A DNA stretch of 64,000 nucleotides from Rhodanobacter lindaniclasticus (GTDB lineage: Bacteria; Pseudomonadota; Gammaproteobacteria; Xanthomonadales; Rhodanobacteraceae): contig NZ_MWIO01000014.1 in assembly GCF_004799035.1 (NCBI RefSeq), positions 149,710 through 213,709 on the forward strand, given 5' to 3'. Both the position numbers and the translations under genes were made by a program. Of the stretch, positions 42,869-50,865 are shown piece by piece (position 1 is the stretch's first letter; the number at the start of each line of letters is the position of its first letter). The notes below the pieces were generated by a model. That model was given only the letters and a program-made list of their open reading frames with translations. It was not told where the DNA came from and made no database searches.

Positions 42869-42886
42869 GGCGTGGTCTCGCTCGGG

Positions 42887-43093
42887 TCAGGAAGGAAACG
42901 CGCAGCCGGGCTTCAGCCCCAGCTTGCGCAGGATCATCGCCAGCGGGCAGAAGCCGGTGAACGAGGATTGCAGCAGGTTGGCGCCGACGAACACCGACAG
43001 CCAGATCCAGCCCGGCGCCACGAAATGCGCCAGCGCGATACCGACCAGCACCACCGTGCCGGCAAAACCCAGAACCATGCGATCGACGTTCAT
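42887..43093 (-). CDS. DUF2892-family (YgaP-like) membrane protein
   Basis: A 68-residue membrane protein, MNVDRMVLGFAGTVVLVGIA then WLSVFVGANLLQSSFTGFCPL, with two helices and the FTGFCPLAMILRKLGLK motif of DUF2892. In the E. coli rhodanese YgaP this region is the membrane anchor; here it is free-standing. The Cys in GFCPL and the Cys in KPGCAFPS could carry sulfane sulfur. A good AGGAG precedes the ATG. It is the first gene of a short operon with DUF302 and diverges from the sulfur-responsive regulator gene. Confidence 0.85.
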   Translation of the reverse strand: MNVDRMVLGFAGTVVLVGIALAHFVAPGWIWLSVFVGANLLQSSFTGFCPLAMILRKLGLKPGCAFPS

Positions 43094-43160
43094 GACGAAC
43101 TCCTGACGTGGGTGGAACCTTGTGCGCGACCGGCCGGCACAGGCCGGACGGCAGAGTTGA

Positions 43161-43200
43161 AATTCATATAATCTAAATTAGCTGTAGCTTAATTAGTACT
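43161..43200. promoter_or_regulatory. AT-rich divergent operator/promoter
   Basis: A 40-bp AT-rich stretch in otherwise GC-rich DNA contains TATAAT (43167-43172) and the symmetric CTAAATTAG (43173-43181), followed by a related CTTAATTAG at 43188-43196. It separates the DUF2892 gene and the ArsR-type regulator gene. BigR-type repressors bind AT-rich inverted repeats, so it is the likely operator. Confidence 0.6.
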
Positions 43201-43218
43201 TCGTGGTAAAGTCAAGCC

Positions 43219-43644
43219 GTGAAGCAGACCGTCGCACCCTCCCCGAGGAATCCGAAGTTGAACATCCCTGCCGATGCGGACCTGGACCTCATGCAATCGC
43301 GCGCCGAAGAGGCGTCGCAGCTGCTCAAGACCCTGGGCAACGCGCAACGGCTGCGCATGCTGTGCCTGCTGCTGGACGGCGAGATGTCGGTGGGCCAGAT
43401 CAACGAGCAGCTGCCCGAGCTCAGCCAGTCGGCGCTGTCCCAGCATCTGGCCCGACTGCGCGACGAGGGCCTGGTCAGTACCCGGCGCGAGGCACAGACG
43501 GTGTGGTACGCCCTGCCACCGGGCCCCGCGCACGCCATCATCGCCACGCTGTACGGGATCTACTGCGCAGTCGACGCCGACTCGCGCGGCGCCAGGCGCC
43601 GACGTACGCAGCCGGCGCCCGCTCGCACGCGCCGCACCAGCTGA
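43219..43644 (+). CDS. ArsR-family regulator of the BigR/SqrR persulfide-sensing type
   Basis: A 141-residue winged-helix protein. The recognition helix LSQSALSQHLARLRDEGLVS and the wing TRREAQTVWYAL are typical of ArsR proteins. The cysteine in RMLCLLLDGEMSV and the second in LYGIYCAVDAD take the positions of the two redox cysteines that form a tetrasulfide in BigR, SqrR and YgaV. The C terminus has a basic tail. The start is GTG and is uncertain; an ATG at 43291 would remove 24 residues. The gene diverges from DUF2892-DUF302 and lies near an SQR-like operon, which fits sulfide or persulfide sensing. Confidence 0.82.
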   Translation: MKQTVAPSPRNPKLNIPADADLDLMQSRAEEASQLLKTLGNAQRLRMLCLLLDGEMSVGQINEQLPELSQSALSQHLARLRDEGLVSTRREAQTVWYALPPGPAHAIIATLYGIYCAVDADSRGARRRRTQPAPARTRRTS

Positions 43645-43938
43645 CCACCGCCGGTGCCGGCGCGATCCACGCAGGCTTCCGCGACCAGGCCGACGCCCAC
43701 GCCTTTCCCGGGTTGAACTCCGGCAATGACGAACTGCGCGAGGCGACGCACGCCGAACAGCGCGGGACGCGAGTGAGAGGTGATCACGTTCGGCCGGTTG
43801 CTGCTGCCTGGCCCGCGCGTGGCTTCAGCGAACACCCTGGGCGCGACCATAGACCAGCGCGACGCATCGTTGGCCGCTACGACACCTGATACGGCGAGCG
43901 GAGCATGCACGTATCGCAAATCGCGTGATTCGCCGGCA
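43645..43938. other. Intergenic stretch without a supported gene
   Basis: About 290 bp between the regulator and the HD-GYP gene. Open frames run through it on both strands, but none has a plausible start with ribosome site or a recognisable protein. I see no strong hairpin or FNR-type site. Confidence 0.5.
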
Positions 43939-44550
43939 CTAGCCGCGCACGTCCGGCGGGTCGAACCAGTCCCTGTCGTGCGACAGGAACGTATCGAGGA
44001 TCTGCGGATCGTGCTTGGTGCCCCGCTCGCTGGCCAGGACGGCCACCGTGGATTCGTGCGACTGTGCGGCATGGTAGGCACGACGATTGCGTATCGCATC
44101 GTAGCTGTCCACCGCGGACAGCACTCGCGACGGCAGCGGAATGACTCCTCCGCGCAAGCCATCCGGATAGCCGGCGCCATCGTAGTGCTCGTGATGGTGG
44201 CGCACGGCCAGCGCGATCTCGTCACCAAAGAGCAACTCCGGATCCATCCGCATGATGTGCTCACCGTGAAGGCTATGGCCCTTCATGATTTCCCACTCGG
44301 CGTCGTTCAGCGCCCCACGCTTGTGCAGGATCGCATCGGGGATGCCGATCTTCCCCACATCGTGAAACCGGGCCGCCACATCCAGAATCAGCCGTTCTTC
44401 GTCGGCCAGGCGGATATCCCTCGCGAGCGCCAGGGCCAGCCAACCGACACGCCCGCAGTGGGTCGACGTGTGAATGTCGCGCCGCTCCAGCACAGCGTCC
44501 AGCACGGGCTCCACGCGCGAGAACCACGCTTCCATGTATTCGTCGCTCAC
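43939..44550 (-). CDS. HD-GYP domain protein
   Basis: A 203-residue protein that is almost entirely an HD-GYP domain. The metal-binding motif FHDVGKIGIPD and the GYP motif HHEHYDGAGYPDGL are complete, so it may hydrolyse cyclic di-GMP; a receiver domain is missing, unlike the RpfG type. GTG is the start, preceded by GGAGG five bases upstream. It lies alone and is transcribed on the minus strand. It could counteract the diguanylate cyclases at 4953 and 61018. Confidence 0.88.
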   Translation of the reverse strand: MSDEYMEAWFSRVEPVLDAVLERRDIHTSTHCGRVGWLALALARDIRLADEERLILDVAARFHDVGKIGIPDAILHKRGALNDAEWEIMKGHSLHGEHIMRMDPELLFGDEIALAVRHHHEHYDGAGYPDGLRGGVIPLPSRVLSAVDSYDAIRNRRAYHAAQSHESTVAVLASERGTKHDPQILDTFLSHDRDWFDPPDVRG

Positions 44551-44736
44551 GATGGCCTCCGCTGCTGTCTCGGTACCACCCCGCCAACGTCACCGCTCGG
44601 CGGCACGCGTCCGTCGAAATCTTATCGCGCCACGAATCGACGGGATACACGGCCACCGGGGGGCGGGCATGCGGCCGGAGCGCGCGGCTCCGGTCGAAGT
44701 GAGCCCGATCGATACGCTCCGACCAACCGACTTTGA

Positions 44737-45477
44737 TCAACCTGCCCAGATCGCCCCGCCCCGATCGCCCGGAGCCGGCAGCAGGCTGTCGAGCACCAGT
44801 GCGGTCATCCGCGACAAGCCCTGCTCGCGCTGCACGGCCGGCATGTGCGTGCCGCGCTGCACATGGTCGCTCACGGTCAGTACCGACACGGCCCGGAAGC
44901 CTTCGCGCATGGCCACGCCGTAGAGCCCGGCCGATTCCATCTCGATGCCGTGGATGTGGTGTTGCAGCAGCCGCGCGGCCAGCTCCGGGTCGCCGCCGTG
45001 GAAGCAGTCGGTGCTGAACACTCCGCCGATGCGCAGGCCGATCCCTTGCGTCGAAGCGGTGTCGGCGATCGCGCGCATCAGGCCGAAATCGGCGCACGCG
45101 GCCAGGTCGTGGCCGCCGAACTGCAGCCGGTTGAAGTTCGAGTCGGTCGATGCCGCCTGCGCCAGCAGCAGGTCGCCCAGCGCGACATCGCCGACGCCGC
45201 CGCAGGTGCCCACGCGCACGATCCGGCGCACGCCGAACACGCGCGCCAGCTCGGTGGCATAGATCGCGCAGGACGGAATGCCCATGCCGCTGCCGATCAC
45301 CGACACGCGCATGCCGCGGTAATGGCCGCTGTAGCCGAGCATGTTGCGGCGGGTGTTGACCTCGACCACGCCATCGAGGAACTCGTGCGCGATGTGCCTT
45401 GCGCGCAGCGGGTCGCCCGGCAGCAAGACGGTGTCGGCGATGTCGCCGGGCCGGGCGTCGAGGTGGGGCGTGCTCAT
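44737..45477 (-). CDS. deoD: Purine nucleoside phosphorylase (DeoD-type)
   Basis: A 246-residue enzyme starting MSTPHLDARPGDIADTVLLP. The motifs GDPLRARHIAHEFLDG, YSGHYRGMRVSVIGSGMGIPS, VGTCGG and the purine-site HGIEMESAGLYGVA are those of the hexameric bacterial type. It cleaves purine (deoxy)nucleosides with phosphate to base and sugar 1-phosphate. It is the last gene of the deoCABD operon, 10 bp after deoB. The catalytic serine/aspartate pair of the C-terminal loop appears in LTVSDHV. Confidence 0.93.
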   Translation of the reverse strand: MSTPHLDARPGDIADTVLLPGDPLRARHIAHEFLDGVVEVNTRRNMLGYSGHYRGMRVSVIGSGMGIPSCAIYATELARVFGVRRIVRVGTCGGVGDVALGDLLLAQAASTDSNFNRLQFGGHDLAACADFGLMRAIADTASTQGIGLRIGGVFSTDCFHGGDPELAARLLQHHIHGIEMESAGLYGVAMREGFRAVSVLTVSDHVQRGTHMPAVQREQGLSRMTALVLDSLLPAPGDRGGAIWAG

Positions 45478-45487
45478 GCGGGACTCG

Positions 45488-46696
45488 TCAGGCGGGAGAA
45501 AGGAAACTGCGGCCGGCCGCCAGCGACGGCAGGCCGAGGTGGCTGGCCATGCTCTGGCCGATGTCGGCAAAACTGTCGCGCCGGCCCAGCGCGCGCGGCG
45601 CCAACCCCGGCGCGAACGCCAGCACCGGGATGCATTCGCGGGTGTGGTCGCTGCCCGGCCAGGTCGGGTCGCAGCCGTGGTCGGCGCTGATCGCCAGCAG
45701 GTCGCCCGGGCGCAGCGCCTGCAGCAGTTCCGGCAGCCGCGCATCCAGCGCCTCGAGCGCGGCGGCGTAGCCGAACACGTCGCGCCGGTGGCCGTACACC
45801 ATGTCGAAATCGACGAAGTTGGTCGCGATCAGGCTGTTCTCGCCCGCCTGCGTCATGGCGGCCAGCGTGGCATCGAACAGTTCGTCGTGACCGTGGGCCT
45901 CGACGCAGCGCGACACGCCGCGATGGGCGAAGATGTCGCCGATCTTGCCGATCGCGACCACTTCGCCTCCGGCGGCCAGCAGCGCGTCGAACAACGTCGG
46001 CGCCGGTGGCGGCAGGGCGTAGTCGCGTCGATGCGGGCTGCGACTGAAACCGGATTCGGCCGTGCCGGTGAACGGCCGCGCGATCACCCGGCCGATGTTG
46101 TAGTCGGCAAGCAGCCGGCGCGCCAGCTCGCACAGGCGGTACAGGCAGTCGAGACCGAACGCCTGTTCGTGTGCGGCGATCTGGAACACCGAGTCGGCCG
46201 AGGTGTAGACGATCGGACTACCGCTGCGCAGATGCTCCGCGCCGAGCCGCTGGATGATCTCGGTGCCGGAGGCATGGCAGTCGCCGAGCACGCCGGGCAG
46301 CCCGCCCTGAACCACCAGTTCCTGCAGCAAGGCGGGCGGAAACGCATGCTCCGCCGGCGCAAACACGCCGAACGGTTCGCGCAGCACCACGCCCGTGGTT
46401 TCCCAGTGGCCGGATGGCGTGTCCTTGCCGCGGGCCCGTTCCACCGCGTAGCCCCACAGACCCGCGGCTGCGGGCAGCTTCCCGAAGCCTGGCGCGGGCT
46501 GCCCATGCGCTGCGGCATGCGCCTGCGGCAGACCCAGCGTGGTGAAGTTCGGCAGGCGCAACGGCCCCCGCGCCGCGGCGGCGCAGGCGGCGGCGACATG
46601 ACCGAAAGTGTCGGCACCCGCGTCGCCGTAATCCGCGGCATCAGGCGCCGCGCCCACGCCCAGCGAATCGAGTACCAGCCAGATCGCGCGGCTCAT
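45488..46696 (-). CDS. deoB: Phosphopentomutase
   Basis: A 402-residue alkaline-phosphatase-superfamily enzyme. The metal-binding nucleophile region WLVLDSLGVGAAPDAADYGDAGADTFGH is at the N terminus (given in parts), and the later metal ligands appear in NFVDFDMVYGHRRDVFGYAAALE and LLAISADHGCDPTWPGSDHTRE. It interconverts ribose or deoxyribose 1- and 5-phosphate. It overlaps the thymidine phosphorylase gene by four bases and feeds deoC. ATG 46696 is chosen because the signature begins MSRAIWLVLDS. Confidence 0.95.
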   Translation of the reverse strand: MSRAIWLVLDSLGVGAAPDAADYGDAGADTFGHVAAACAAAARGPLRLPNFTTLGLPQAHAAAHGQPAPGFGKLPAAAGLWGYAVERARGKDTPSGHWETTGVVLREPFGVFAPAEHAFPPALLQELVVQGGLPGVLGDCHASGTEIIQRLGAEHLRSGSPIVYTSADSVFQIAAHEQAFGLDCLYRLCELARRLLADYNIGRVIARPFTGTAESGFSRSPHRRDYALPPPAPTLFDALLAAGGEVVAIGKIGDIFAHRGVSRCVEAHGHDELFDATLAAMTQAGENSLIATNFVDFDMVYGHRRDVFGYAAALEALDARLPELLQALRPGDLLAISADHGCDPTWPGSDHTRECIPVLAFAPGLAPRALGRRDSFADIGQSMASHLGLPSLAAGRSFLSPA

Positions 46697-48027
46697 GCGA
46701 TCTGCTCCATCGGCGCGTGCCATTGCCACAGCGGTGCACAAGGCGGGGCTTCCGGCGCGATGCGGAAGGCCTCGCGCACCCGCGCCTCGGCCATGTCCGC
46801 CGCCTGCGTCGTGCGCGCATGCACGAACGCCAGCGGCTGGCCCGCATCGACGGGGTCACCCCGCCCGATCACCTCGGCCAGGCCCACGGCATGATCGATG
46901 GCCTGGCCCGGATACGTGCGCCCGCCACCCAGATCCACCACCACCTGCCCCAGCGCACGCACGTCGACCGCGGCGACATGACCCGATGCGGGTGCCGTCA
47001 CCATGCGTCGGATCGGCGCGGTCTCCAGATACGCATCCGGCCGTTCCAGCAGATCGGCCGGACCGCCCAGCGCATGCACCATCCGTGCAAAGCGTTCGGC
47101 GGCCGCACCCGAGGACAGCGCCGCCCGCGCGCGGCGCTCGGCATCGAGGCGGTCACGGCCCAAGCCTCCGACCCACAGCAATTCGGCAGCCAGTTCGAGG
47201 GTCAGTGCACGCAACCGCGGGTTGTCGCCACGATCGCGCAGCAGGTCGAGCACGGCGCGCAGCTCCAGTGCATTGCCTGCCTCGCGGCCCAGCAGCTGGT
47301 CCATGTCGCTGAACACCACGCGCACGTCGATGCCGGTACCGCGCGCCGTCGCCAGCATGCGCGCGGCCAGGTCGCGCGCCGCCGTCATGCCCGGCAACTG
47401 CGCGCCGTTGCCGGTCTTGATGTCGAGCACCAGCGCCCGCGCGCCGCCGGCCAGTTTCTTGGACAGGATCGAGGCCACCATCAACTCGGCCACATCCACC
47501 GTCGCGGTGACATCGCGCACCGCATACAGCCGGCGATCGGCCGGCACCAGCTCGGCACCCTGGCCGACGATGGCGCAGCCCACCTCCTCGACGACCTCGC
47601 GCAAGCGCGCCAAGCCCGGATGGACATCGTAGCCGGCCACGCTTTCCAGCTTGTCCAGGGTGCCGCCGGTATGCCCCAGGCCACGACCGGAAATCATCGG
47701 CACGTAGCCGCCGCACGCGGCCAGCAGCGGCGCCAGCAGCAGGCTCACGCCGTCGCCCACGCCGCCGGTGGAATGCTTGTCCAGTACCGGTCCCGGCAAG
47801 TGTTCCCAATGCAGCCGCTGGCCGGAGTCGCGCAAGGCCAGGGTGAAACGGCGACACTCTTCCACGCCCATGCCACGCCACGCGACCGCCATCGCGAACG
47901 CGCCGATCTGCCCTTCGCTCCACGAGCCGTCACCGATGCCCTGCGCCACCGCATGCAGCTGGTCGCCATCGAGCGGTGTGTCGTCGCGCTTGCAGCGAAT
48001 CAGGGCGGCGGCAGACAGGCGGTTCAT
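46693..48027 (-). CDS. deoA: Thymidine phosphorylase
   Basis: A 444-residue pyrimidine-nucleoside phosphorylase. The phosphate-binding motif DKHSTGGVGDGVSLLLAP and the glycine-rich ISGRGLGHTGGTLDKLES are the family signature, with the C-terminal domain carrying GGGRTYPGQAIDH. It releases thymine and deoxyribose 1-phosphate. It overlaps deoC upstream and deoB downstream by four bases each, so the operon is translationally coupled. Confidence 0.95.
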   Translation of the reverse strand: MNRLSAAALIRCKRDDTPLDGDQLHAVAQGIGDGSWSEGQIGAFAMAVAWRGMGVEECRRFTLALRDSGQRLHWEHLPGPVLDKHSTGGVGDGVSLLLAPLLAACGGYVPMISGRGLGHTGGTLDKLESVAGYDVHPGLARLREVVEEVGCAIVGQGAELVPADRRLYAVRDVTATVDVAELMVASILSKKLAGGARALVLDIKTGNGAQLPGMTAARDLAARMLATARGTGIDVRVVFSDMDQLLGREAGNALELRAVLDLLRDRGDNPRLRALTLELAAELLWVGGLGRDRLDAERRARAALSSGAAAERFARMVHALGGPADLLERPDAYLETAPIRRMVTAPASGHVAAVDVRALGQVVVDLGGGRTYPGQAIDHAVGLAEVIGRGDPVDAGQPLAFVHARTTQAADMAEARVREAFRIAPEAPPCAPLWQWHAPMEQIA

Positions 48028-48776
48028 GCGGCGGGCGCGGCCGTGGCGCACAACTCGCCGAACAGCGCGCTGGCACCGATGCGGAAATGCGCCGGGTCGG
48101 CCCAGCCGGCGCCCAGCCGCGCCTCGGCCAGATCGAGATAGGTCACCGCGGCCGCCAGCGTGCGAATGCCGCCGGCCGCCTTGAAACCGCAGCGACCGCC
48201 GGCCGCAGCGATCGCATCGAGCATCACGGCGGCGGCCTCCGGGGTGGCGTTGACCGGCACCTTGCCGGTCGAGGTCTTGAGGAAGTCCACGCCTTCCTCG
48301 ATGCCGATCGCGCACGCCGCGTGGATCAGTTCGGGCGTGCCCAGTTCGCCGGTTTCGAGGATCAGTTTCAGCAGCACGCCGTCGGCACAGACGGTGCGGC
48401 AGCGCCTGACGACGGCACGCGCGCCCGCGGCATCCCCACCCCGCAGCGCCCGATACGGCAACACCAGGTCGATCTCGTCCGCCCCCGCGGCCAGCGCGCG
48501 CCGCGTCTCGCGTTCCACCCGCTGCGGGTCGCTGCCGCCCTCGGGAAAATTCACCACGGTCGCTACCTTGACGGCAGTTCCCTGCAGGCTGCGGCGCACG
48601 CTGCCGACGTGTTCCGGATAAATGCACAGCGCGGCCGGCAGGACCGGCGCGGCACGCGCTGACGCGCACAGTGCCTCGATCCGCGCCGGCGTGTCGTCCT
48701 CGCCGAGGCTGGTCAGGTCGAGCAGGGACAACAGGCGCGCCGCGAGGGCACGCGGGCTACGGGCGTCGATGGACAC
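48024..48776 (-). CDS. deoC: Deoxyribose-phosphate aldolase
   Basis: A 250-residue class I aldolase. The Schiff-base lysine lies in DFLKTSTGKVPVNATPE, and CGFKAAGGIRTLAAAV provides the second active-site lysine. It cleaves deoxyribose 5-phosphate to glyceraldehyde 3-phosphate and acetaldehyde. GTG 48776 is chosen because GGAG lies six bases upstream and the family N terminus begins about there. It is the first gene of deoCABD. An FNR-like site with one degenerate half lies 63 bp before it. Confidence 0.92.
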   Translation of the reverse strand: MSIDARSPRALAARLLSLLDLTSLGEDDTPARIEALCASARAAPVLPAALCIYPEHVGSVRRSLQGTAVKVATVVNFPEGGSDPQRVERETRRALAAGADEIDLVLPYRALRGGDAAGARAVVRRCRTVCADGVLLKLILETGELGTPELIHAACAIGIEEGVDFLKTSTGKVPVNATPEAAAVMLDAIAAAGGRCGFKAAGGIRTLAAAVTYLDLAEARLGAGWADPAHFRIGASALFGELCATAAPAA

Positions 48777-48832
48777 GGGCCGCTCCACAAGTCGATTGCC
48801 GCGCAGCGTAGGGCGTCCGGGCAACCGCCTTC

Positions 48833-48846
48833 TTGATCTGTGGCAA
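48833..48846 (-). promoter_or_regulatory. Degenerate FNR-type site before deoC
   Basis: TTGAT-CTGT-GGCAA: the first half is perfect and the second has one mismatch. The centre is 63.5 bp before the deoC GTG, the same spacing as the stronger sites in the window. Confidence 0.45.
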
Positions 48847-48981
48847 GCCGATCCGCGTGTGCAAGGCAGGACGGCAATAGGCCGCAGGTGGCGCCGGTCG
48901 GCGCAAGCAAATGCCGGGCGGCGAAGCCGCTGGTGCGGCATGGGCAACCCCACGCCTGAAGGATTCCCTGCGGTCGCCAGC

Positions 48982-49004
48982 CTCCCCCCGCTGAGCAGGG
49001 GGAG
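48982..49004. terminator. Hairpin after fabB
   Basis: CTCCCCC (48982-48988) and GGGGGAG (48998-49004) pair across a 9-base loop, 13 bp after the fabB stop. A T-run is lacking. Confidence 0.5.
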
Positions 49005-49016
49005 CAGCAGAGCGGC

Positions 49017-50225
49017 CTAAACCCTGGCGAACACCAGCGTGCCGTTGGTGCCGCCGAAGCCGAAGCTGTTGGACATCACCGTGTTCAAGCTTGCCGGTCG
49101 GCTTTCGCGCAGGATCGGGAAGCCTTCGGCGCGCGGGTCGAGGTCGCTGATGTGGGCCGAGCCGGCGGCGAAACCTTCCTTGAGCATCAACAGGCTGTAG
49201 ATCGCCTCGTGCACGCTGGCGGCGCCGAGCGAGTGGCCGGTCAGTGCCTTGGTCGAGGACAGCGGCGGCATCGCGTCGCCGAACACCTGGCGCACGGCAT
49301 CCAGCTCGACGATGTCGCCCAGCGGCGTGGCGGTGCCGTGGGTGTTGAGGTAATCGACCGGTGCGCTGACGTTGGCCAGCGCCATCTGCATGCAGCGCAC
49401 CGCGCCTTCGCCCGACGGCGCGACCATCTCGGCGCCGTCGGAGGTGACGCCGTAGCCGACCAGCTCGGCGTGGATGCGCGCACCGCGCGCCCTGGCGTGC
49501 TCGTACTCCTCCAGCACCAGCATGCCGCCGCCGCCGGCGATGACGAAGCCGTCGCGGCTGGTGTCGTAGGGGCGCGAGGCGCTGGCCGGGGTGTCGTTGT
49601 GGTGGCTGGACAGCGCGCCCATCGCATCGAACTGCGAGGTCATGCCCCAGTGTTCCTCTTCACCGCCGCCGGCGAACACCACGTCCTGTGCGCCGTGACG
49701 GATCAGGTCGGCGGCCGCGCCGATGCAGTGCGCCGAGGTGGCGCAGGCGGCGGAGATGGAATAGCTCAGGCCCAGGATGCCGAAGGTGGTGGCCAGCGTG
49801 GCCGACACCGTCGAGCACATCGTGCGCGGCACCATGTACGGGCCGATCTTGCGCACGCCCTTGTTGCGCAGCAGGTCGCCGGTCTCGATCTGCCAGCGCG
49901 GCGAACCGCCGCCGGAACCGGCGATCGCGCCGATGCGCGGGTTGCGCACCTGCTCCGCGTCCAGCCCGGCATCGGCGATCGCCGAGCGCATCGACACGTA
50001 CGCATACGCCGCCGCGTCACCCATGAAGCGCTTCAGCTTGCGGTCGATCACGGCCTCCAGGTCGATGGTCGGCACGCCGGCGACATGGCTGCGCAAGCCC
50101 AGCTCGGCATACTCGGGCATCGCGCGGATGCCGCTGCGGCCATCGCGCAGAGCACCGGTTACGGTGTCCAGATCATTGCCAAGGCAGGACACGATGCCCA
50201 TGCCCGTCACGACGACGCGACGCAT
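49017..50225 (-). CDS. fabB: Beta-ketoacyl-ACP synthase I
   Basis: A 402-residue condensing enzyme. The catalytic cysteine lies in [20 protein letters not shown], and the two active-site histidines in [11 protein letters not shown] and [16 protein letters not shown], the full Cys-His-His set. FNR-type control is not evident. It elongates acyl-ACP and, with FabA, makes the unsaturated fatty acids. It starts one base after fabA. Membership in KAS I rather than KAS II is supported by the adjacency to fabA. Confidence 0.95.
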   Translation of the reverse strand: MRRVVVTGMGIVSCLGNDLDTVTGALRDGRSGIRAMPEYAELGLRSHVAGVPTIDLEAVIDRKLKRFMGDAAAYAYVSMRSAIADAGLDAEQVRNPRIGAIAGSGGGSPRWQIETGDLLRNKGVRKIGPYMVPRTMCSTVSATLATTFGILGLSYSISAACATSAHCIGAAADLIRHGAQDVVFAGGGEEEHWGMTSQFDAMGALSSHHNDTPASASRPYDTSRDGFVIAGGGGMLVLEEYEHARARGARIHAELVGYGVTSDGAEMVAPSGEGAVRCMQMALANVSAPVDYLNTHGTATPLGDIVELDAVRQVFGDAMPPLSSTKALTGHSLGAASVHEAIYSLLMLKEGFAAGSAHISDLDPRAEGFPILRESRPASLNTVMSNSFGFGGTNGTLVFARV

Positions 50226-50226
50226 C

Positions 50227-50742
50227 TCAAAAACCCTCGGTGGACTGGAACAGGCCTACGCGCATGTCGCTGGCCTCGTAGATCAGGCGGTCGTCGACGA
50301 AGGTCTTGCCGTCGGCGATCACCAGCCGCAGCTTGCCGCGCATCACGCGGCGGATGTCGATCTCGTAGCGCACCAGTTTGGCCGTCGGCATCACCTGGCC
50401 GGAGAACTTCACGTTGCCCACGCCGAGCGCGCGGCCGCGGCCGGGCTCGCCCAGCCACGGCAGGAAGAAACCGCTGAGCTGCCACATCGCGTCCAGGCCC
50501 AGGCAACCGGGCATCACCGGGTCGCCGATGAAGTGGCAACCGAAAAACCAAAGGTCCGGATGGATGTCCATTTCGGCGCGGATGCAGCCCTTGCCGTGGC
50601 TGCCGCCCTCCTCGGAAATGTGCGTGATGCGATCGAACATCAGCATCGGCGGCGACGGCAGCCGCGCGTTGTCGTCGCCGAACAGTTCGCCGCGCCCGCA
50701 GGCGCGCAATTGCTCGTAGTCGAAAGAGGAAGGACGTGTCAT
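50227..50742 (-). CDS. fabA: 3-hydroxydecanoyl-ACP dehydratase/isomerase
   Basis: A 171-residue hot-dog-fold enzyme. The signature [24 protein letters not shown] holds the catalytic His and Asp (in parts), and [10 protein letters not shown] is the conserved start. It dehydrates 3-hydroxydecanoyl-ACP and isomerises the product, the branch step to unsaturated fatty acids. Together with fabB, one base downstream, it makes a two-gene unit. ATG 50742 is chosen because it matches the family start; an earlier in-frame codon does not. Confidence 0.95.
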   Translation of the reverse strand: MTRPSSFDYEQLRACGRGELFGDDNARLPSPPMLMFDRITHISEEGGSHGKGCIRAEMDIHPDLWFFGCHFIGDPVMPGCLGLDAMWQLSGFFLPWLGEPGRGRALGVGNVKFSGQVMPTAKLVRYEIDIRRVMRGKLRLVIADGKTFVDDRLIYEASDMRVGLFQSTEGF

Positions 50743-50865
50743 GAAATGCTCGCGGGTGGGGGGATGCCAAGTGTGCCAGTTGGGCGCCGTCCTGTCTTGA
50801 CGTGCGACACCTGCGACGGCCGTACGCCGGCGCATCGTGGGCCTTCGCGACGGCGGCCGGACGCA

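Noticed and set aside
43645..43938. Small plus-strand frame continuing after the ArsR gene
   Set aside because: No ribosome site, no recognisable protein, and its composition matches out-of-frame GC-rich DNA.
44731..44742. TTGATCAACC as another FNR-type site
   Set aside because: The two half-sites touch with no four-base spacer, and no gene starts downstream at a suitable distance.
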